From NCBI RefSeq assembly GCF_019396345.1, contig NZ_JAHKRM010000017.1, forward strand, positions 186,001-250,000: 64,000 bases of DNA, written 5' to 3'. Positions 33,943-40,677 of this stretch are shown in pieces (position 1 is the first letter of the stretch; each line of letters starts with the position of its first letter). Below the pieces are notes generated by a model, which saw nothing but the letters and a program-made list of their open reading frames with translations, had not been told where the DNA came from and searched no databases. Both the position numbers and the translations under genes were made by a program. Source of the stretch: Nonomuraea guangzhouensis (lineage in GTDB: Bacteria; Actinomycetota; Actinomycetes; Streptosporangiales; Streptosporangiaceae).

Positions 33943-36318
33943 CTACATCTCCATGTGGGGGGTACGGGCATTCACCCAGGTGATCGGCACACTCATTCCG
34001 ATGTCGCGATTCAGCCGGAACCGATGGCTTTCGCCGGGCAGCAGCGTGATGAGCTGGTCGTCCACCTCGGCGTCGGGATGGACCCGGTCGGGGAAGATCG
34101 CCAGGTCCCGGACCAGCGTGTGAGCGTCAACGGTGACGTCACGCCCCTCGACCGTCACCGTGCACCGCCCCTCGGGCAGGTCGAGGTCCTTGTCCGGCAG
34201 GAAGAACCACAGCGCCCGGCGCTCCCCCGCGCTCACCGCGACCAGCTCTCTGGCGGGGTCGGCCGGCTCGCCCACGCCGAGGGGCACGGTGACCGCGCCG
34301 CGCGGCGCCACCTCGATGTCGAAGCTCTCGGCCTGGAGCTCCGTGCCGTCCACGCCGAGCCGCGCGGCCACCGCCGTGCTCACCCACGGCTCGTCGGTGT
34401 CGTTGACGGCCACCAGGGCCGGCCCGCCGTCGCGCGGCTGCACGGTCAGCAGCCGGTCGGCGTACGCCCGGCGCAGCGCGTGGAACAGCGGCTTCCTGCG
34501 CCCGTCGCCGTCGATCGCGGACCACGACGTGACCGGCCAGCAGTCGTTGAGCTGCCACACGATGGTGCCCGCGCAGTGCGGCCACAAGGACCTGAAGTGC
34601 TCCACGCCGAGCTGGATCGCCCTGGCCTGGTTGACCTGCGTCAGGTAGTGCCACTCGGCGAAGCTCGTGGGCGGCGGGAAGTGCGGCTTGAGCCCGGCGG
34701 CCAGCTTGAGCTCGCCGTCGATCGCCTTCTGGTGGTGCCGCATACCGGGCGAGTCGGGCGCGAGCGGCTCGTCACTGATGGCCCGCTTGATGGTCGCGTA
34801 CGTGGCGGGTCCCTGGAAGCCGAACTCCGAGACGAACCGGGGCCGGTATTCGCGGTAGGCCGTGTAGTCGCGTTCGTTCCAGACGTCCCAGATGTGGATG
34901 TTGTGGTGGTCAGGGTCGTTGGGATGCAGGTCCATCGACCCCGAGTACGGGCTGCCCGGCCAGTACGGCCTGCCCGGGTCGAGCTCGGCCACGATGCCGG
35001 GCAGCAGGTCGAGGTAGTAGCCCGCGCCCCAGCTCCGCCCGGCCAGCTTCTCCCGCCAGCCCCAGTCGAACAGGCCCCAGATGTTCTCGTTGTTGCCGCA
35101 CCACAGGGCCAGGCTCGGATGCGGCATGAGGCGGGTGACGTTCGCGCGGGCCTCGGCCTCGACCTCAGAGCGTAGCGGCTCCTCCTCCGGATAGGCGGCG
35201 CAGGCGAACGCGAAGTCCTGCCAGACCAGCAGCCCCAGCTCGTCGCACAGGTCGTAGAAGTCGTCGCTCTCATAGAGCCCGCCGCCCCAGACGCGCATCA
35301 GGTTGACGCCGGCCTCGCACGCCTGCGCGAGCCGCTCGGCGTAGCGGGCGCGGTCGATCCTGGCCGGGAAGCAGTCGTCGGGGATCCAGTTGACGCCCTT
35401 GGCGAAGATCGGGCGGCCGTTGACCTCGATCGTGAAGGCGCCGTCCGCCGTGTCCAGCTCGACCGTCCGGAACCCGATCTTCGACTGCCACACGTCGAGG
35501 TCATCCCCGAGGGTCACGGTCAGCTCGTGCAGCGGCTGCGCGCCGTACCCGCGCGGCCACCACAGCTCGGGTTGGGGGATTTCGAACTCAAGCAGCGCTT
35601 TGTCCGCTGGGAGCGCTCCCACAACCGACCTGCCGCAGACAGCGGCGGTGATCAGCAGCTCCTCCTGTACGGCCCGCTCGACCTCGACGTGCACGGCGAC
35701 CCGGGCGACGCCGTCGGCGACGCTCACCACCGGCCGAACCTCCGCCAGCCGGGCGCCGCTCCACTCGTGCAGCCCGATCGGCTTCCAGATGCCGGCCGTG
35801 ACCAGCGTCGGCCCCCAGTCCCAGCCGAAGTCGCAGGCCATCTTCCTGATGAAATTGAAGGGCTCCGTGTAGGTGCTCGGCCGGTCGCCGAGCTCTTCCT
35901 TCAGCCGCTCGGCGTACTCCCGCGCCGGCCGGAACGTGATCGCCAGCCGGTTGCCGCCGATCCGCAGCGCGTGGCGGACGTCGAACCTGTAGGAGCGATG
36001 CATGTTCGCGGTCTTGCCCACGAGTACGCCGTTGAGCTCGATCGCGGCCACGGTGTCGAGCCCTTCGCAGACCAGGTCGGTGTGCTCGTGCTCGGTGCCG
36101 TCCCACGAGAACTCCGTCTCGTAACGCCACTCGGTACGGCCCACCCAGGCCACGCGGTTCTCGTTGTCGTCGAGGTAGGGATCCGGGATCAGCCCGGCGT
36201 CGAGCAGGTCGGTGTGCACGCAACCGGGGACCGTGGCCGTCACTGGGGCCGGAGCCCGCACGTCGCCGCTCGCCGAGCGGACGGTCCAGGATTCATGCAG
36301 GGGACGGAACGGGGTCAT
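33943..36318 (-). CDS. glycoside hydrolase family 2 beta-mannosidase
   Basis: A 791-aa cytoplasmic enzyme without a signal peptide. The ATG at 36318 is preferred because GGAGG lies 4 nt upstream; the ATG at 36357 has no good site. It shows the GH2 sugar-binding domain (VPGCVHTDLLDAGLIPDPY, typical of beta-mannosidases), the acid/base Glu in LWCGNNENIWGLFDW and the nucleophile Glu in RFVSEFGFQGPATY. It releases mannose from the non-reducing end of beta-mannosides. Being first in the operon and followed by an importer, it probably cleaves imported oligosaccharides. Confidence 0.9.
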   Translation of the reverse strand: MTPFRPLHESWTVRSASGDVRAPAPVTATVPGCVHTDLLDAGLIPDPYLDDNENRVAWVGRTEWRYETEFSWDGTEHEHTDLVCEGLDTVAAIELNGVLVGKTANMHRSYRFDVRHALRIGGNRLAITFRPAREYAERLKEELGDRPSTYTEPFNFIRKMACDFGWDWGPTLVTAGIWKPIGLHEWSGARLAEVRPVVSVADGVARVAVHVEVERAVQEELLITAAVCGRSVVGALPADKALLEFEIPQPELWWPRGYGAQPLHELTVTLGDDLDVWQSKIGFRTVELDTADGAFTIEVNGRPIFAKGVNWIPDDCFPARIDRARYAERLAQACEAGVNLMRVWGGGLYESDDFYDLCDELGLLVWQDFAFACAAYPEEEPLRSEVEAEARANVTRLMPHPSLALWCGNNENIWGLFDWGWREKLAGRSWGAGYYLDLLPGIVAELDPGRPYWPGSPYSGSMDLHPNDPDHHNIHIWDVWNERDYTAYREYRPRFVSEFGFQGPATYATIKRAISDEPLAPDSPGMRHHQKAIDGELKLAAGLKPHFPPPTSFAEWHYLTQVNQARAIQLGVEHFRSLWPHCAGTIVWQLNDCWPVTSWSAIDGDGRRKPLFHALRRAYADRLLTVQPRDGGPALVAVNDTDEPWVSTAVAARLGVDGTELQAESFDIEVAPRGAVTVPLGVGEPADPARELVAVSAGERRALWFFLPDKDLDLPEGRCTVTVEGRDVTVDAHTLVRDLAIFPDRVHPDAEVDDQLITLLPGESHRFRLNRDIGMSVPITWVNARTPHMEM

Positions 36319-36364
36319 CAACCCTCCGGGCTTGAGCAGCGGGGATTTGGCTGTCATGCCATCA

Positions 36365-36378
36365 CTAAACCCGTTTAG
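36365..36378. promoter_or_regulatory. LacI-type operator before the beta-mannosidase gene
   Basis: CTAAACCCGTTTAG: perfect 6-bp arms (CTAAAC/GTTTAG) around CC, typical of LacI-family operators. It lies 47 bp upstream of the mannosidase start at 36318, directly downstream of lacI, in the expected promoter position. Confidence 0.75.
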
Positions 36379-36411
36379 TTGCAATGATTAGTCGCGGAGA
36401 TTTCCGCTCGG

Positions 36412-37434
36412 TTACTGAACCGATTCAGCGACCGGGGCGGTGCTCCCCCGGTCCACCAGGCGCGGCTCGGCCTGTCGCGAGTCGGTGACCTCCCGGCCCT
36501 GGACCAGGTCGAGCAGCGACCGGCCGGCCTGGGCGCCGAACGCGGCGATGTCCCTGCTCACCGCCGTCAGGTGGGGCCGGGCCAGCAGGCACAGGGCGGA
36601 GTCGTCCCAGGCCACGACGGACAGCTCGGCGGGCACCGAGATCCCCAGCTCCCGAGCGGCGGCGGCGCCCGCCACGGCCATCACGTCGTTGTCGTACACG
36701 ATGGCGGTCGGCCGCCCCGGCCCGCGCAGCAGGTCGAGGGTGATCCGCTCGGCGCTCTCGCCGCTGTAGTCGGCGTACACGGTGACGGCCGCCACCCCCA
36801 GCCGGGCGGCCGCCTCCCGCATCGCCTCGGTCCTGACGCGGGTGTGCCTGAGCTCCACCTGCCCCGCGACCCTGGCGATCCTGCGGTGGCCCAGCCCGGC
36901 CAGGTGCTCCATCACGACGTCGATCGCGCCGGCGTCGTCGCTCCAGACGGCGGGCAGCCGCCCCGTCCCCTCCGGTCCGCCGATGACCACGGCGGGCAGC
37001 TTCAGCTCCTCCAGCACAGCGATCCTGGTGTCCTCGGCCCGCAGGTCGACGACGAACACCCCGGCCACCCGCTGCTGCGCCCACCATTTCCGATAAATCG
37101 CGATTTCATGGTCAGGGTCCTCGGTCATCTGCAGCAGCAGTCCAACGGACGCCGCCGACAGCGTGGCCTCGATGCCGGAGATCAGCTGCATGAAGAACGG
37201 CTCCAGCCCCAGCGTGCGCGCCGGCCGGTCCACGACGAGACCCAGCACATCGGGCCGCCCGTCGGACAGGGCCCGCGCCAGGCTGTTCGGCTGCCAGCCC
37301 AGCTCGGCGGCGATGGCCTGGATGCGGCGGCGGGTCTGGCTGGAGACGCCGGGCCGGCCGTTCAACGCGAACGACACCGCGCCCTTCGAGACGCCGGCCC
37401 GGCGGGCGATGTCGTCGATCGTGGGTCGCTTCAT
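36412..37434 (-). CDS. LacI-family transcriptional regulator
   Basis: A 340-aa repressor. The N-terminal helix-turn-helix and hinge are clear: TIDDIARRAGVSKGAVSFAL, NGRPGVSSQTRRRI, ELGWQPNSLARALS. The rest is a periplasmic-binding-protein-like effector domain (VLGLVVDRPA, IVYDNDVMAVAGAAAARELG, LSVVAWDDSALCLLARP). It lies just upstream of the beta-mannosidase operon on the same strand and has palindromes on both sides, so it most likely represses this operon until a mannoside-derived sugar binds. Confidence 0.9.
   Translation of the reverse strand: MKRPTIDDIARRAGVSKGAVSFALNGRPGVSSQTRRRIQAIAAELGWQPNSLARALSDGRPDVLGLVVDRPARTLGLEPFFMQLISGIEATLSAASVGLLLQMTEDPDHEIAIYRKWWAQQRVAGVFVVDLRAEDTRIAVLEELKLPAVVIGGPEGTGRLPAVWSDDAGAIDVVMEHLAGLGHRRIARVAGQVELRHTRVRTEAMREAAARLGVAAVTVYADYSGESAERITLDLLRGPGRPTAIVYDNDVMAVAGAAAARELGISVPAELSVVAWDDSALCLLARPHLTAVSRDIAAFGAQAGRSLLDLVQGREVTDSRQAEPRLVDRGSTAPVAESVQ
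36415..36428. promoter_or_regulatory. second LacI-like palindrome at the end of lacI
   Basis: CTGAACCGATTCAG has arms CTGAA/TTCAG around a CCGA centre and resembles the operator at 36365. It overlaps the last codons of lacI, directly before its stop codon. About 50 bp (centre to centre) separates it from the main operator, so cooperative binding is possible. It could also be coincidental coding sequence. Confidence 0.5.
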
Positions 37435-37448
37435 ACGGCCATCCTTGG

Positions 37449-37462
37449 ATTTACCGGTTCAC
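37449..37462. promoter_or_regulatory. operator-like site upstream of lacI
   Basis: ATTTACCGGTTCAC has the core ACCGGT and imperfect arms (TTTACC/GGTTCA) of a LacI-family operator. It starts 15 bp upstream of the lacI start and resembles the two palindromes near 36365 and 36415, so it may serve autoregulation. Confidence 0.5.
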
Positions 37463-37518
37463 TTTCGCCACGCACGCGGAAACCATCTCAATGAAGGTCA
37501 GCCGCCGGCGCAAGCCCG

Positions 37519-38292
37519 CTACTCCAGGGGTCCGCGGAGGAAGTCGGCGGTGGCTCGGGTGATCAGTGGCGGAACGCCCAGGTCGGTCAGCATGTCGGTG
37601 GCGGCGCGCATCTCGGCGGCACGTCGTACGGCATGGCGGTGCGTGCCCTCCACCAAGCGCCGTACGGTGGCCGCGTCCGCCGCGGTGAGCTCGTCGGCGA
37701 TGTTCTCGCGGAGCCAGTCCTCGCACCCGGCCGCCCGCCCGGCCCGGAGCGCCTCGACCACGGCGGCCGCCAAACCCTTGAAGAAGACGCTGCGCAGCAG
37801 TTTGCGCTCGGCGGCGAGCCCAGGGGGGCCGTCGAGCACGTCGACCCGCGCGCCGAGCGGTGTGAGCAGGCCGGCGTACCGTTCGGCGTGACCGCCGGAG
37901 GCCAGCATGGGCGTACGCAGGCCACGTCCCGGAACGGGCGTCATCAGCGCGACGTCGGCGAACGCGAGACCGGCCTGGCCGGCGAGCTCGGCCAGCCGCC
38001 GCTTGACCGTCGGGGCGGCGGTGTTGAGATCCGCCCACAGCGTGGCCGGCACGGCGCCCGGCAGCGCGTTACGCAGCGCTTCCTCGGCCGCCGCCGAGCT
38101 GTTGACGCTCAGGACCAGGTCGACGCCGCAGACCGCGTCGGCCTCGCCATCGGTTTCCACGACGCCCACGGGCGCGCCGACGGCGGGATCGTAGCCACGG
38201 ACCCGCGCCCCGGCGGCGGCGAGGTCGGCCGAGATGGCCGCGCCCGCCTCACCGAGGCCGAGCACGGCCACCCGCAGGGGCGTGTCTGTCAT
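37519..38292 (-). CDS. NAD(P)-dependent oxidoreductase, 6-phosphogluconate/imine-reductase-like
   Basis: About 257 aa from ATG 38292; ATGs at 38310 and 38313 and a GTG at 38331 are alternatives, and none has a clear ribosome site. The Rossmann start is LRVAVLGLGEAGAAISADLAAAG, followed by VDLVLSVNSSAAAEEAL. The C-terminal half resembles the DUF1932 helical domain found with these dehydrogenases (ERKLLRSVFFKGLAAAVVEAL). This family reduces beta-hydroxyacids or imines. It is divergent from a GntR gene, which probably controls it. Substrate unknown. Confidence 0.8.
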   Translation of the reverse strand: MTDTPLRVAVLGLGEAGAAISADLAAAGARVRGYDPAVGAPVGVVETDGEADAVCGVDLVLSVNSSAAAEEALRNALPGAVPATLWADLNTAAPTVKRRLAELAGQAGLAFADVALMTPVPGRGLRTPMLASGGHAERYAGLLTPLGARVDVLDGPPGLAAERKLLRSVFFKGLAAAVVEALRAGRAAGCEDWLRENIADELTAADAATVRRLVEGTHRHAVRRAAEMRAATDMLTDLGVPPLITRATADFLRGPLE

Positions 38293-38334
38293 CGAGTGAA
38301 TGGCGTCCATCATCGATACGATATTTAACACAGA

Positions 38335-38346
38335 ATTGGCGACAAT
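38335..38346. promoter_or_regulatory. GntR/FCD-type operator in the divergent promoter
   Basis: ATTGGCGACAAT lies between the oxidoreductase and GntR genes. Arms ATTG/CAAT match the ATTGTYRACAAT palindromes of the ectoine locus with one core difference. FadR/FCD-type regulators bind such sites. It is probably the operator of the neighbouring GntR gene. Confidence 0.5.
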
Positions 38347-38360
38347 CAGAGAGAGGGAAC

Positions 38361-38993
38361 GTGTCCTCAGACTCGGGAGCGGTGCTCGACGCCATGCGTG
38401 AGGGGATCATGCGTGGGGAGTTCGTGCCTGATCAGCGGCTGGTCGAAGCCGACCTGTCGGAGCGCTTCTCCGCGAACCGCAGCGCGGTGCGTGCGGCGCT
38501 GCTGCAGCTGGCCAACGAAGGCCTGGTGGAGCGGATCCAGAACCGGGGCGCCCGGGTCCGCGCGGTTTCCCTGGCCGAGGCCGTCGAGATCAGCGAGGTC
38601 CGCATGGTGGTCGAGGGCCTGTGCGCGGCCAAGGCCGCCGAGCGGGTGACGCCGGCGGAGGCGGAGGAGCTGCGCGGGCTGGGCGCGCGGATGTCGGAGG
38701 CGGTCGCCTCGGGCGACGTGCTCGGCTACTCCAGCCTCAACCAGTCGCTGCACCGCCGGATCCGCGAGCTGAGTGGTCAGGCCACCGCCGGTGACGTGCT
38801 GGAGCGGCTGCGCGCGCAGGTCGTGCGGCACCAGTTCCGGCTGGCCATGCAGCCGGGGCGGCCGGCCGTCTCGCTGAAGGAGCACCTGGCCATCATCGAC
38901 GCCATCTGTTCGGGTGACTCGGAGACGGCCGAACAGGCGGCTCGCGGACACCTCCGCAGCGTGATCGAGGCCTTGCGCGCGTACAAGGACTGA
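38361..38993 (+). CDS. GntR-family regulator with FCD domain
   Basis: A 210-aa regulator, GTG start with GAGAGGG three bases upstream. Winged helix: LDAMREGIMRGEFVPDQRLVEADLSERF, then NRSAVRAALLQLANEGLVERI. The FCD effector domain follows from about 75 with the metal or ligand histidines and aspartates typical of the group (SLNQSLHRRIREL, EHLAIIDAICSGDSETAEQA). It is divergent from the oxidoreductase and shares a likely operator with it, so it probably represses that gene and itself. Confidence 0.88.
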   Translation: MSSDSGAVLDAMREGIMRGEFVPDQRLVEADLSERFSANRSAVRAALLQLANEGLVERIQNRGARVRAVSLAEAVEISEVRMVVEGLCAAKAAERVTPAEAEELRGLGARMSEAVASGDVLGYSSLNQSLHRRIRELSGQATAGDVLERLRAQVVRHQFRLAMQPGRPAVSLKEHLAIIDAICSGDSETAEQAARGHLRSVIEALRAYKD

Positions 38994-39109
38994 CACCAGC
39001 TCGCCGCGGATCCAAAGCGCCCACGTCCGCACATACCTGTGGGACGGGCACTTCTGGCCCCGCTCCTACTACGCGGGCTCGGCCCGCCGGATGTTCCAGT
39101 CGACGCCTG

Positions 39110-39394
39110 TCAGGTGCCCTTGTCGGGCTTCCAGTCCCCCTCGCCGTACGGCGTCTCACCGCCGAGGGTGGCGGGCCGGATCGCCGGGGCGGGGGGCGGC
39201 GAGGCGGCCGGACCCGAGGTCGCGTTCGTGGCGGCCGCCGTGGCCTTGGCGCTCGCCGGCGGTGGCCGGTCGTGATCGGGGAGTGCCGCGGGTAAGACGG
39301 TTCGGGAGCTCTCACCCAGTACGGGAAGCGGCGAGAAAACGACACTCAGCCCGAGCAGTGTCGCCAGGAGCTTTCCACGGACAAAACCCGACAT
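39110..39394 (-). CDS. small exported Pro/Ala-rich protein
   Basis: A 94-aa protein; ATG at 39394 with GGGGGAGAG upstream, a strong ribosome site. Residues 1-27 are a signal peptide (KLLATLLGLSVVFSPLPVLG). The remaining about 67 residues are rich in Pro, Ala and Thr and look unstructured. I do not recognise a family. The upstream region is AT-rich, with a small inverted repeat (AGTCGG at 39426-39431, CCGACT at 39439-39444), possibly regulatory. Confidence 0.6.
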   Translation of the reverse strand: MSGFVRGKLLATLLGLSVVFSPLPVLGESSRTVLPAALPDHDRPPPASAKATAAATNATSGPAASPPPAPAIRPATLGGETPYGEGDWKPDKGT

Positions 39395-39600
39395 ACTGCA
39401 CTCTCCCCCGACAATGCCTAAGAAAGTCGGAATTATCCCGACTGTCCGCTTTATATAGGCTTCACTCGGCGATTGGGAACACTAAGCCGGACGATCACTG
39501 AAAACAAGACTGATTATTTACAGCGTCTCAGTTCGGCAACAGATCTTGACCCGATCGGCAACCTGATGTTCTGTATCCTGTCGAACAGTACGGAGAACCT

Positions 39601-40281
39601 GTGACACCACGCCGGTCGCGCGGCGGAGGTGGCCCGCGTGGCGGCCGGCTCGGGCGGACCGCAATGGGCGGTAGCTACCAGGTCGTCCGTATTATCCGGT
39701 TCGCCACTCGGCTGTGGGACCTCGAACCCGTGCCCGTACAGGAGCGGGTCATGGGACGCCGCCGCGACGGAACCTGGCTGGACGGCACCCACCCCACCGG
39801 CAGACCCGGGTTCGACGCCGACCCGGAGGGCCGGATCACTCCCCTGGACGCCCATACCCGCCGCGCCAACCCTGGCTCCTCAGGGGTCGCCGCCCCCAGG
39901 ATGCTCCGGCGGGGCTACTCCTACCATGACGGGCCCGAGGATCAGGGCATGCTGTTCGTGGCTTCCAGGGTGATCTTGAGCAGGGGGGTCCAGCGCCGGC
40001 TGGCCGGGCAGACGCTCGACAGGTACACGCTCACGGTCGGCGGCGGATGCTACTTTCTTCCGGACCTCTCCCATGGGCCGGCGAATATCGCGGTGCGACC
40101 GACGACTTTTCACTATCGGCTATTGAGCAGTTACTCAAACAGATCACTTTACTTGATGCCGCGGCCGACGAGTTTCCCGCCATCGAACGCCAGGCAGTAC
40201 GCCGTTCCGCACCTCGGCCCGCACCCCGCTGCGGCCGGCCCGCCATTTTGCCGAAACCCGGCCACGGGCCGTCCGGAATGA
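39601..40281 (+). pseudogene. 5'-truncated DyP-type peroxidase remnant
   Basis: The frame from GTG 39601 matches only the C-terminal half of Dyp-type peroxidases (EfeB-like): GGSYQVVRIIRFATRLWDL, VMGRRRDGTWLDGTHP, RITPLDAHTRRANPG (with the likely heme-ligand His), MLRRGYSYHDG, GMLFVASRV and YTLTVGGGCYFLPD. The N-terminal half with the GxxDG motif is absent, and upstream DNA is AT-rich and non-coding. Similarity ends near 40078; the rest of the frame is unrelated. A GGAG lies before the GTG, so a shortened product may still be made. Decay is more likely than a new gene. Confidence 0.65.
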
Positions 40282-40677
40282 CGTACGTGGTGGCGAACTC
40301 CGCCGCATGCGGCACCGTACAAGGCATCACCGTCACCACGAAGCTCTCGGACATGGGCTCGACGCGGTCGCCAGGCACGCACCCGCGAGCAAGGGACGGA
40401 TCATCAGGATCACGCAACAGTTTCGGCCAGCGCGGGTCCGGCGATCGTCACTGTGGGTGAAAAGCCAAACGGTGACGATCACAATTCGTGTGCTGACACG
40501 GAGTCAACACGTCATTTGGCCGTATTCTTCGCATCTGGAGCTTGAAGTGCATGTGCCCCATCGGCATAGTGGACGCACCACAGGCGTACGTACCAGTCGT
40601 GGCAGGCAACCTTGGGGGCCACAACCAGTTCACGACGGCTAAGCGGCGCACACCACGCGCGGAATTGGACATGATGG
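40282..40677. other. intergenic region before the conservon, no gene recognised
   Basis: About 400 nt without a supported gene. The short overlapping reading frames lack ribosome sites, domain similarity and consistent third-position GC bias. It presumably contains the conservon promoter; a locally AT-richer stretch near 40480-40545 is the best place, but no clear -10/-35 pair stands out. Confidence 0.4.

Noticed and set aside
32233..35175. A 980-codon + strand frame across the binding-protein and mannosidase genes
   Set aside because: Shadow of two well-supported minus-strand genes; no ribosome site or domain.
40031..40417. Minus-strand 128-codon frame after the DyP remnant
   Set aside because: No ribosome site, no family similarity, and no coherent coding bias.
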